A DNA stretch of 64,000 nt, taken from positions 744,001 to 808,000 of the forward strand of contig JAHRBC010000002.1 in the NCBI GenBank assembly GCA_022702545.1, written 5' to 3'. A model generated the notes under the pieces. That model ran no database searches and was not told where the DNA came from. It saw nothing but the letters and a program-made list of their open reading frames with translations. Positions 50,601-60,776 of the stretch are shown one piece after another. The stretch's first letter is position 1. Each line of letters opens with the position of its first letter. The translations under genes and the position numbers were made by a program. The stretch is from Phycomyces nitens (lineage: Eukaryota; Mucoromycota; Mucoromycetes; Mucorales; Phycomycetaceae).

Positions 50601-52010
50601 AGCCCAGAGTCTGCACCTCAACCATCAAAACTGGGAGAAACCTTGCCATCTATTATCACAGAGTCTACAGGAGGTCAACTGGTAGAAGGAATTACTATCC
50701 TTCAAGAACAGTCTACCGATCCAATTCCTAGCACCACAAACAGTTTAGACACAGTATTTGGAGTGAGCTCACCCATGATAAACACATTCGGGCTTTGGAA
50801 CACCCAAGACAAGACAACATCCATAAACATTGGCGAGCTGAAAACAGTATGTTATGACTTGAGGATGCATGTCCCAAGATTCAAAAACTGCGCGATAAAT
50901 CTTTTCACAGACAACACTACGGCACTCAAATATGCAACAAAATTTGGAGACACCTCATTTCTTCAACTACAAGAACTTGCCGTAACGATCTAGGATCTTT
51001 GCAACAAACACCGTCAAATAGTAGCCTATCACCACATTACTGGTCTCGATAATACCATGGCCAAAAAACTGTCCCAAAAGTATATTCCTCTCCACAAATA
51101 AGCAATTCCCAGGAAGCTGTTCCTGCAAATACAACAACAGTGTGGCCCATTAAGAGTGGGCGCCTTTGCAGTGTATCACAGCAATAAACTCAAGAGATAC
51201 TGGAGTCTTCACCCAGGTCCCTTGGCCGATACACAGGAGGTATTTCAATGATGTTGGCTCAAGATGGGAATGTACTTGAACTCTCCGTATAGGTTGATTC
51301 CAAAGGCCATAGAACAACCCGAGAAACAAATGGTCCAACAATTAGTATTGGTGACCCCCTTTTGGCCCAGTCAGTTTTGGCACCGGATGATATTGAGAAT
51401 TAACCTACAAGACCCAATTGTAATAAATATATTCAATAAAATTATCCTGGATGCTTGGACGTTATCGACGACACACGGCGTAAGTCTGGTCTGATCAATG
51501 AAACTAGTATCCGATATCTTGAGCAATCTACGAGGAAAAGTACAAAACGGTTGTATGATAGAAGATGGCGATAGTGGCAATAATGGTGCTCAAAGCAAGG
51601 TCCTCGGATAAATCCAACCATATACAACTACACTCATTTCTTATACTTGTTTGCTTTGAAAATGCCCGAATTATGGGATCACCTACCTCTGAACCATACA
51701 TTATTTTTGGCTTTTATCGAAAACCCCAAACTAGTCACTTTAATTTCCCCGTCCATCTTGTAAAATTGAGTCAAGCTACTCATGGAGAAATAAGTTATTG
51801 ATACTTTTGTATTCAAGGCAAACTCTATAATAGCAAGCATCAAGCACAAAGACGATGGAGAAAGGACATTCTATTCGATTAGTGAAAGAACGTTCAGGTA
51901 GAATCTAAACTCCTGGACATTTGAGACATTCTACTACAAGCCTACTACTCAAGACTCTTCAAGCACAGCAATTTCCCATCCAATCTTTTCTCAAGCAGAA
52001 TACACCATCG
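50580..52010 (+). pseudogene. DIRS-like retrotransposon remnant (RNase H region onward)
   Basis: The plus strand carries a decayed reverse-transcriptase-associated RNase H region: ELKTVCYDLRMHVPRFK and FTDNTTALKYA, then, past in-frame stops, YWSLHPGPLADTQEVFQ, GMYLNSPYRLIPKAI and LVTPFWPSQFWHRMIL. This order and the PxxLIP...VTPxWPxQxW pattern are typical of DIRS-type (tyrosine recombinase) elements. Stops occur near 50990, 51099 and 51248 and the frame is lost by ~51500. What follows to ~52010 may be eroded tyrosine-recombinase sequence, but I could not identify its motifs. It abuts the Tc1 fragment. Confidence 0.7.
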
Positions 52011-52287
52011 CATTAGATAAAATGGAACCAACAATGCTTTATTTAGGAACGATACACAATCTTAATGTTGGCGAAACGAAGTCGAGTAATGTGATACTCC
52101 TCTTGGTATCACCACCTCTTGGGCTTATGAATTACAAATTATTATATTTATCACATTATATGTATTACTCCCTCCCAAAAAAAATGAATATATGCTTAGG
52201 CAGAAAGATATGGGGAAAGGAAAATCGAGATTTTATTTATATATTAAAAAAAAACGAGAAAATAAAGCGTAGCTCTGAGAGCACCGA

Positions 52288-54126
52288 TCACATTAAATAA
52301 CGTGGAGCCAACTTAAAGGTATTCCAGGTTAAATAATTATCTATATATCCAAGTTTTATCTTTGTATATCCACAAACACATCTATTTTCCCAATTGATGG
52401 TAGGCTGGCTTGTTTTAATATAAACCCTATTTAGCGTGATTCTTTTGTTTCTCTCATAGTTTGAAAAGAATTTCATGATACGGGAGGCTTGTGTTTCTGA
52501 AATGGGATGCACTTTTTGGGGTTCAGGTGCGTAAAACCAGTCATAATAAAGTCTGGTAGGTGTTCCAATGACATTTGGCAAGACATTGGGATCATACTCT
52601 TGTTTTGGAGGAATATAGTTAACTGGTCGTGTAATAAGGGTTATGTTGACATTGTCTGGACAATTTTTGTTGTCTTGTATAATAAATGCTGTGCTATCTA
52701 TGTAAAACCTCTCTATGCGGCTGTAGGTCATGTCGATAAACTGGCACCCAGGTGTTGTAAAGTTCCCGTATACTGATGACCTATTCAAATCCAACTCTCT
52801 CAAATCTCTGCAGTGGAATGACAGGAACCGGAGAACTTTTGATGTGATTTTTGCATCGTTTACTCTGAATGCCTGGAGTCCAAATCTCTTTGAAGTGTAG
52901 AGTTCATCTTTAACTTGTACAGTAGTATAAAAGAGTTCAAGTGATTTTAAACATGGTGCCGAAGAAAGAAAGGTATCTAGCTCAACGAACACGGGGCTGT
53001 TGATTTCAAGTTTAACCAAATTACAAAGGGTGTTCTCCATCTCAATCAACTGTATTGGGACTGTATGTATAGATTTACAACATAGGTAAAACGACTTGAT
53101 CTTCTTTGAATATTTGGTCAGGCAGGCTTCTGTGATACGTTTGGGAAAATCACAGAGATTATTGGGAGAATAGTCATCCATTTGGTTGATAGAAATTGCT
53201 ACATGCTCAAACGTCGTGTTTTTGGAATCAGATATTTCGCATAGAAATCTATCGCTTCTCCCAGCGTAATTGGTATATCGAATATCCAAGTTCTTTAGGT
53301 GTTGAAATACCAAATGATCTTTGAATAATATTGCCATTGTACTGTTTCTTTGCTCTTCGGGATTGGATAGGGCATTTGATGTACAAACTTCGATTTTGCG
53401 TAGATTGGGGTATTTGTGAGCGAAATAATATAACCATCGATTGTCTGTTTTTTCAGATACTACTCTCAAGTTTCTCATTGTTGTGGCTGGTGATACGTCT
53501 TCTATCTGTGTAAAGGCGATGTCAGAGATAGGCAATAGTTTTGATTTTAGCACCAAATGTCCAAGGTGTTTTAGGTGCGAGTGAATGGTTTCAATGTCGT
53601 TTAATGAGAATGATAGTGAATCGATTAACGTGGTGTGGTTTTCAATCTCCAGTCGTCTGAGAGCGGGTAATGATAGGAGCGCTTTAACAAGCTTATGCCC
53701 CACGTCAGGTATATCGATTTTCCAGAAAGAGATGGAGAGTTCTCTCAGTAATCTCCAGGGGTGCCAACCAACATCCAATCCAAGGCTCTTCTGGTTTATA
53801 TACATATTGTATAAACAAATATACTTTATATTTGGAAACATCTTTTGGAGTGCGTAGATATCTTCGTCCGTTACATCCATATAATTATTTATAAGCATAT
53901 ATTGTATACGGTGTCCATTTTCTTGACAGTTGGGTTGGATATCTGGGGATTTATTCAGAACTTTATCCAATGCATCTCTGGAATTGATGGTTATATCAGA
54001 GTACAAGGAATCCTGGAAGATGTTGTTCCATGACTTGCAAACTAGACAGCAAGATATTTTGTCTTTGGTTGGAAGAATATCAATGACTTTGTCAATGATT
54101 TCTTGAGGAAAGTCTGATAAAAGCAT
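52288..54126 (-). CDS. F-box/leucine-rich protein (copy 4, chimeric)
   Basis: A single-exon gene of 612 codons. F-box at residues ~1-45 (DKISCCLVCKSWNNIF), leucine-rich middle, C-terminal cap (PPKQEYDPNVLPNVIG; YTKIKLGYI); a predicted SCF adaptor. It is a mosaic: residues 1-~65 match copies 1 and 5 (ALDKVLNKSPDIQPN), residues ~67-440 match copies 2, 3 and 6 (LINNYMDVTD, ICLYNMYI, CDFPKRITEACLTKYS), and residues ~455-612 again match copy 1 (SRIMKFFSNYE, NKRITL). This points to recombination between subfamilies. It ends in an extra tail of ~14 residues not seen in the others. The start is fixed by the shared MLLSDFP. Confidence 0.87.
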   Translation of the reverse strand: MLLSDFPQEIIDKVIDILPTKDKISCCLVCKSWNNIFQDSLYSDITINSRDALDKVLNKSPDIQPNCQENGHRIQYMLINNYMDVTDEDIYALQKMFPNIKYICLYNMYINQKSLGLDVGWHPWRLLRELSISFWKIDIPDVGHKLVKALLSLPALRRLEIENHTTLIDSLSFSLNDIETIHSHLKHLGHLVLKSKLLPISDIAFTQIEDVSPATTMRNLRVVSEKTDNRWLYYFAHKYPNLRKIEVCTSNALSNPEEQRNSTMAILFKDHLVFQHLKNLDIRYTNYAGRSDRFLCEISDSKNTTFEHVAISINQMDDYSPNNLCDFPKRITEACLTKYSKKIKSFYLCCKSIHTVPIQLIEMENTLCNLVKLEINSPVFVELDTFLSSAPCLKSLELFYTTVQVKDELYTSKRFGLQAFRVNDAKITSKVLRFLSFHCRDLRELDLNRSSVYGNFTTPGCQFIDMTYSRIERFYIDSTAFIIQDNKNCPDNVNITLITRPVNYIPPKQEYDPNVLPNVIGTPTRLYYDWFYAPEPQKVHPISETQASRIMKFFSNYERNKRITLNRVYIKTSQPTINWENRCVCGYTKIKLGYIDNYLTWNTFKLAPRYLM

Positions 54127-55517
54127 GATAAAAAATAATAATATTTTGAATAAAGAGAGGCTTTAATACTTTTAAAGCCTCTTAATGGCTTTTCTCACAT
54201 TTGAATGAGAGAGAAAATACAAATAAAAAGAGGGGATGGTGTATTGTAGGACAGAGGTACAATCCGCAGTAAATATAATCAACAAACAAACAAGCCACAC
54301 CTTGAAATGATAATAATTAATCAACAATTATTATTATTTTCGCAAAAGTCAATAAAGTACTACATGTTATGAGATGCTTATAACTTCTCGTTCTTTGCTT
54401 GACCTTGTTTCGTATGCTTATTTGAGGTTTCCCTGAAATACGTGCGTATTAGAATACTTTTTTGTACAAAAAGCCCTTTCATACCTTATGTGACTTAAAG
54501 GTGAGAATTATTGTTCTTGTGTACATGGCTTTGTGTGCGAAACGAAATTGATTGGGAGGAAATTGATAGACAAACAGAGCTAGTACAATAATAAATACAA
54601 ATATTATAAAGTATAAATGTTTATGTAAAAGCACATTGTAGATGGTTATTTAAAGAAATAAGAGCAGAAATATAAACTGAAAAGAGAGACTTTGTTGGAG
54701 ACAACGATATTAGCTGTAGCAAAAAGTACATTGGCAAAAACCATTCTACAGTATACCTTTTAAACAGCTGCAAAAAAATATTTCTTTGCTTCGAAAGTCA
54801 GTATCAATCTAGCTTTCTGCTTGAATTATTGACAAGAGACATGAGAAAAGTAATGCCACCTCAACAGTGAGATAGTAAATTGATTGAGGAATAATTTAGA
54901 GTTGTTTAGTATATATAGATGGTTCTTGACTTTGACGATTGGAGAATTAGGTAATGCCGACCAAGATAAATATGCCAATGTTTTGATAAATACACTTCCT
55001 CCATAGTTTAAAGCTATTCTCCAAATTAAGGATATGAATTTCTATCTTTATGAATATTGTGCAGAGTGCCATGTGGATAGATAGTGGAAATGATAGGAAA
55101 CCCGTCAGGTTAGAGGTTTTGAGTATTAATATGCAAAGCCTTTATATGATCTACATTTATTACCTGTAGAATAGTTTGGATTTATTTTTGACAAGGAGAG
55201 AGCCTCTAATAACAGTTTGAATGTTTTCAGGGTAGACTTGCAATAATAATTTGCAAAACTAACTGTAAAATATAAAGATCGCTGTGGATAACATGTATGT
55301 CATATTAAATCCTGTAATATATACCAAGAATAGTAGAAGCAAGGTATAAAAGTGTCTTTATTATTAACAAGTTGAAATTAGGCCAGCCCAAAGGGGCCAA
55401 TAATTAATATGATTTTTTGAAAGGATTGAAAATGTTTTTTATCCCTTTGTTTTGGTTACACTCTTCAGAGTAAGGGGTAATATGTTACGTTTATTTCAAA
55501 TTATTTTCATTAGTTAG
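54127..55517 (-). repeat. Upstream module of F-box copy 4 (inverted)
   Basis: Read on the minus strand, 54127-~55350 matches, with more divergence, the modules upstream of the other copies: the TTAATGGCTTTT leader, the TTTGTACAAAAA block near 54460 and the GTAGGACAGAGGTACAATC block near 54245. No coding sequence. From ~55380 the similarity ends and the PiggyBac-like region begins. Confidence 0.6.
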
Positions 55518-57411
55518 GATCAGTTGAAAATTGCCTGTTCATCAGTCAATGGTGTAGTACTGTATGATATCGTACTAGATGAAGTACCTGGTATCACTAT
55601 GACACTCAAGCAAGGTTGCTTGAAATACCTGGGTCCGATTGAAATCAGCTCTCCCAGCAGAGATGGACCATCAGAAGATCCTGCTGCTCTTGTAGCAACG
55701 GAGGATGATTGAGAGGATGCAATCCAAGAAGAGGAAGATATGGAAGATGAGGATGGCGAAGATCTTTCTGAAGGATGGACCCCTGGAGAAGTGGCTATTG
55801 ATAGCAGACTCTGTGACGATAGCCATCAATAACAGAATGCGAAACTGAGCTTGGCTAACCCAGGATCTGCCTTGCCATTGGAATATTTTCTATATTTTTT
55901 TTACCATTGAACTACTTTCATCAGATAATCGCCAACATCAATACTAATTCCAGGGATTCGACCAACAACTTGTGGTCAGATCTCACATTCAATGAGTGCT
56001 TGATGTGGATTGCGCTCTTGACTGTTATGACAACACTCAAGCATTCTGACCGCAAAGCGTACTGGAAACAAAGGTCAAGCCATTTCCTGATGAATGTCGA
56101 CTTTTCTCAGTACATGTCATACAAACGGTTCAATGATATTATGCGAATGCATGTGTTCGAGGTTTACTCTGTCGAGAAGCAAAATGTTGATCCTTTGTAT
56201 CAAATCCGGTCTGCAATTGAAGCCTTTAACGATCATATGGCTACTTGTGTAACATCAGGCAAGTATTTGGCTGTCGATGAATCCATGAACCAGTGGTTGG
56301 GTGCAGACATGCCAAACCTGAAGAATATTCCTCGTAAGCCACACCCCATCGGTAAAGAATTCAAGACATTGGCTGACCACCACACGTACTGCGTTCTTCG
56401 CATGGATACGGTCAGTGACCCAAAGGCAAAGGAGTACGATGATGAGCCAGGCATGAAGAACTTGACTGCCACAATGAAGCGTTTGGTGAAACCTTGGTTC
56501 GGAAGTGGGCGCACTGTTATTGCTAACTCCTGGTTCGGATCCCCATCAATGACTACAATGCTGAGCGATCTTTACCTCTATTCCATCATGCAGGTGGCCA
56601 AACGTCGCTACTGGCCCCGCGGAATGCCCACCACGGATATTGTGGAGACGGTTGGTGAAGAGCGTGGTAGTCACTATGCCATGAGAAAAGTCTCGAGTAG
56701 CGGTAAGCTCTTTGTGTGTGCCTATCGTGATCAAAAAGTGAAAGCTTTTATATCTTCGTGCAGCACCACAAGACTTACCAGCGAAAGAACTTTTCTGGGT
56801 TCTGGGGATAGCCTTGTTGCCATCAATCGACCAGAAGTAGTGGATGAGTACGAGACTCGTAAAAGTGAGTAAAAGATTGATTCAAAAAATTATATACTGC
56901 CATATTAATGAGTTTATTATTATAGGTGCTGTAGATGCAGCCAATAATTCGAGAGACAATATGATATCTTACCACGATATTATTTCTACGGAAAGGTGGG
57001 AGATGCGCTTCCTTGGGTTCTTTTTGGGAATTTGTGAGGCAAATGCATTCAGCTCGTTTCGCGTATTTGGCAATGGTAGAAGCACAAGTCATAGCTCCTT
57101 CAAGGATACTTTGGCTTGGACTTTGTTGAAGCACCGCGAAGAGTGGGGCTCACGGTACAGAACCTACCTCGGGCGATCAAAGAGTGCTCAGGTCGGATAC
57201 CAGCCATTTATACGTATCAATGAGAGGAATGAATGGCAAAAAAAAGAATGAGGTTTGGCTGCAAAAATTGCCAAATTTCCAGTGCTCGTCGTACAAGAGT
57301 AGAGAAATCTTGTAGCTGCGACCCAACTACACCAATGTGTAAAATATGCTACAACAATCATTTACGTGCAACCTGGGTTACCCAAACACACCTAAATAAT
57401 TCTTTGTAACC
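55518..57411 (+). pseudogene. PiggyBac-like transposase, decayed
   Basis: Legible pieces in order: an acidic N-terminal segment (from ~55518) broken by a TGA at 55710 and a TAA near 55829; a frameshift near 55905; then a long open frame to 56868 with the DDE_Tnp_1_7 core (AVDESMNQWLG at the first catalytic Asp), an intron (56869-~56926, gtgagt...ttatag) and AVDAANNSRDNM. A second frameshift in an A-run near 57240 separates a Cys-rich tail (CKNCQ...CSCDPTTPMCKICYNNH). The second catalytic position reads VIANSWFGSP where Asp is expected. At least four lesions plus the Asp-to-Asn change make it inactive. I could not find its terminal repeats or TTAA sites. Confidence 0.85.
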
Positions 57412-57806
57412 TCAGGCATATAACTGTACCATTGCAAATAAAAATAATTGAAATTCTTATACATATAATAGTTGATCAAAGAGACGGGCCAAAGGGGCTG
57501 CCAATTTTTTTTACAAAACCACCTTCACTAAATAATGGACTGATGCCCCACTTTTTGTTTTTAAGAAAAATACAAAAACCACAAATAAAAAGAAAGTTTT
57601 CTTGTTCAAACGCATCAAAAAAATATATGTATTAAATATATTTTTGAGAGAAAAACAATTAAAGCAAATCGGTCCAAATGGGCTGATTCGGGTAATCTCT
57701 ACTTGTTATTAAACAAATTCTTTGGTATAATTTATCATAAAGTTGCTATTTTATTATATCAAGTAGAGCATACTTCTTTCAACGTAGATTATGTATATTT
57801 TTAAAA
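57412..57806. other. 3' flank of F-box copy 5
   Basis: No gene. On the minus strand ~57690-57806 resembles the DNA to the right of the Tc1 element at 6687-6800, which is the shared 3' flank of copies 1 and 5. Confidence 0.6.
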
Positions 57807-59621
57807 TCAATTCTCGATTAAGGATCTATAATCAGCTACATAACCAAGTTTTATCTTTGTATATCCAAAAACACATCTATCTTTCCAATGATTAGAAGGC
57901 TTTCTTATTTTAATAAGAGGATCCCTTTCCAGAGCAAGTCTTGTGTTTTCCTCATAGTTTGAAATAAATTTCGTAATACGAGAGCCTCTTGCTCTTGAAA
58001 TTGTATTCGTAGGTTGTGGTTTAGATGCATGAAACCAGTGATAATGAGCTTTGATGGGTACTCCAATGACATTTGGAAGGACATTGGGATCATATTCTTG
58101 TTTTGGAGGCATATCTTCGACTGGTCGTGTAATAAGCGTTATATTGATATTTTCTGGACACTCCTTGTTGTCTTGTATAATAAAGGATGTATAATATATA
58201 CATAATATCTTTAGGCGGCTATAGGTCATGTCGATAAACTGGCACCCAGGTGTTGTAAAGTTGCCGTATACTGATAATCCAGTCAAATCCAACTCGTTCA
58301 AACCTCTGCAGTGGAATGACAGAAACCGGAGAACATCTGATGTGCTTTTTCCACTGAATAACCTGAGTGATTGAAGACCAAATCTCTTTGAGGTGTATAG
58401 TTCATCTTTAATTTTGATATCAGCGCCGTAGAGTACAAGTATCTTTAAGTGAGGTGCTGCACAAAACAAGGTATCTAGCTCAACAGACATGGGAATGTTG
58501 ATATCTAGTTTTACCAATTTACAAAGAGTGGTCTTCACCTCGATAAACTGTATTGGGACTGTATTTATAGATTGATAGTCGATGTAAACTGATTCGATAG
58601 TCTTTGCGTATTTGGTCATGCAGGCGTCTACGATGCGTTTGGAAACGTTAAAGACATTATCAGGATGAGATCCAATCTTTGAGTTGATAGATATTGACAC
58701 ATGCTTTAACGGTACGTTATCAAAATTGGTTATGTCCATGAAAAGTATCTCTTCATTGTCATTGCAATGGGAATTAGTAAGATCCACTTTTGTTAGGTGC
58801 TGAAATGACGGAAGTGCATTGTCAAATAATGTTGTTGTGGTTTTGATTTGTTCTTCACTATCTAATACACTCCATGATGTCCAAAATTCAAGTGTGCGTA
58901 GATTAGGGTATTTTCGGCCGAAATAATATAACCATCGATTGCCGGCTTTTTCATGATTTATTTCCAGGCTTCTCATCGCTGTGGCTGGTAATACGTCTGT
59001 CACTCGCACAAGGTCGGTGTCAGAAACTGGCAATAGTATTGAGTCTAGCTTCAAATGCTCAAGGTGCTTTAGATGCGAGTGAATAGTTTCAAGGTCGTTT
59101 AATGAGAATTCTCTCGGAAAAAGCATCGCACTTTTAGCGTCAATCTCTAGTCGTGTCAGGAGTGGTAAGCATAGGACTACTTTAACAATATTTCTCCCAA
59201 TGTTAGGTATAAAGACAAACGCAAAAGTGATGTAGAGCTCTTTCAGCAATCTCCAGGGGTGCCAATCAATAGTAAATCCAAAGTTCTCGCGGTTTATATG
59301 ATCTTGTCGAAAGTTAATATGCTTTACATTTGGAAAGATTCTCTGTAGTGCGTAGATATCCTTGTTTGTTGTTTCTGCATGATATAGACGCAAATATCGG
59401 GCAAGGTGTCCATTTTTATAATAGTTGGGTTGGATATCTGGGGATTTATTCAGAACTTTATCCAATGCGGTTCTGTGTCTGATGGTTATATCAAAGTACA
59501 AGGAATCCTGGAAGATGTTTTTCCATGACTTGCAAACTAGACAGCAAGAGATCTTGTCGTTGACTTGAAGAAGCTCAATGATTTTGTCTATGATTTCTTG
59601 AGGAACTTGTGATAAAGGCAT
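57807..59621 (-). CDS. F-box/leucine-rich protein (copy 5)
   Basis: A single-exon gene of 604 codons starting at MPLSQVPQEIIDKI; an upstream in-frame extension to 59759 exists but begins at a non-ATG codon and is leader sequence shared with the other copies. F-box (DKISCCLVCKSWKNIF, residues ~5-48), leucine-rich middle, C-terminal cap (PPKQEYDPNVLPNVIG; YTKIKLGYV). It is a predicted SCF adaptor. It is the sister of copy 1 (both have NGHLARYL near residue 75 and the LLPVSDTDL segment) and shows what the tail of copy 1 may have looked like before the Tc1 insertion. The gene is intact. Confidence 0.86.
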   Translation of the reverse strand: MPLSQVPQEIIDKIIELLQVNDKISCCLVCKSWKNIFQDSLYFDITIRHRTALDKVLNKSPDIQPNYYKNGHLARYLRLYHAETTNKDIYALQRIFPNVKHINFRQDHINRENFGFTIDWHPWRLLKELYITFAFVFIPNIGRNIVKVVLCLPLLTRLEIDAKSAMLFPREFSLNDLETIHSHLKHLEHLKLDSILLPVSDTDLVRVTDVLPATAMRSLEINHEKAGNRWLYYFGRKYPNLRTLEFWTSWSVLDSEEQIKTTTTLFDNALPSFQHLTKVDLTNSHCNDNEEILFMDITNFDNVPLKHVSISINSKIGSHPDNVFNVSKRIVDACMTKYAKTIESVYIDYQSINTVPIQFIEVKTTLCKLVKLDINIPMSVELDTLFCAAPHLKILVLYGADIKIKDELYTSKRFGLQSLRLFSGKSTSDVLRFLSFHCRGLNELDLTGLSVYGNFTTPGCQFIDMTYSRLKILCIYYTSFIIQDNKECPENINITLITRPVEDMPPKQEYDPNVLPNVIGVPIKAHYHWFHASKPQPTNTISRARGSRITKFISNYEENTRLALERDPLIKIRKPSNHWKDRCVFGYTKIKLGYVADYRSLIEN

Positions 59622-60776
59622 AATAAGAAAATAATATTTTGAATATATACTGGAAAGAAAGGCTTTAATACTTTTAAAACCTTTGAACGGCTTTTTCCTA
59701 ATTCGAATGAGAGAAAAAGTAAAACAAAAAGAGTGGTGTATTGTAGGACAGAGGTACAATCTTCAGTAAATAGAATCAAAAGACAAATAAAAATAAAAAT
59801 AAAAATACAGGTTTTACAATGGTAATAATTAGTCAACAATTATTATTATTCTTGTAAAAGTTAATAAGGCAGTACATGTTATGAGATACTCATAAACTCT
59901 CGTTGTTTGTTTGATCTTATTTGAGGTTGCTCTGAAATAAGTGTGTATTAGAATACATTTTTGTACAAAAAGTCCTCTCATGCCTTATGTGGCACAAAGA
60001 TGAACATTACTGTTTTTGTGTACAAGGCTTTGTGTGTGTGACAAGATCGATTGAGATGTAATTTCTAGACAAGCAAATGAAGGAACAAACAGAGCTGTTA
60101 TAGTAATAAATACAAGTATTATAGTGTAAATGTTTATGTAAAAGTACATCTTAAATATTAAAAGTAAAAAAGTAAAAAGCAGAAAATGGAGAACGTTATT
60201 CAAGGAGATAAAAGCAGGAATATAAATTGAAAACGACAGACTTCATTGGAGACGATATTGGTAAAAACCGTTCTTCAGTATACCACTTAAGAAGCAGCAA
60301 TAAAATATCTCTTCACTTGTAAAGTCAATATCTCTTTAGCTTTCTGCTTTACATCTTGACACAAAATACAAGAAAAGTAACTCCACGTCAATAGTAAAAT
60401 GGTAAAGTGATTGAGCTATAGTCTAGAGCTGTTTCATATGTAGATGGTTTTTGACTTTGACAATCGGAAAACTAGATAAATTTAACCAAAATAAATGTGA
60501 CAGTAAAACTCATTTTGACAACTGCTGATATCCCCTGTGGAGCAAATCTCAGCTAGATTCAGGTAGTTAATTCCACCGTACTTGAGCTCATCATCCTTGT
60601 AATATAATCCTCAAATGTCTTTTGCTCAAAATGATATTTTAATACTGGTAATTAGTAAAAAAGAAGAGAGAATAATATTTCTATTTTTCAAATAAACCAT
60701 TTTTTAATGATTTTTGTGCCCAAGTTTATTACATAGAGTATACTTCTTTTAAAGTAAACCATGTATATTTTAAAAA
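59622..60776 (-). repeat. Upstream module of copy 5 and 3' flank of copy 6 (inverted)
   Basis: 59622-~60480 is a diverged upstream module. 60485-60776 matches the 3' flank of copy 2 (9916-10385) closely, but without the 203 bp insertion; the intact ATGA target is at 60588-60591. No gene. Confidence 0.7.

Noticed and set aside
55375..57515. Terminal inverted repeats of the PiggyBac-like relic in the AAAGGGGC-containing stretches at ~55390 and ~57495
   Set aside because: The shared core is in direct, not inverted, orientation and no TTAA flanks the stretches.
59622..59759. 46-codon N-terminal extension of F-box copy 5
   Set aside because: It starts at a non-ATG codon and corresponds to leader DNA shared by the other copies; the F-box begins right after the ATG at 59621.
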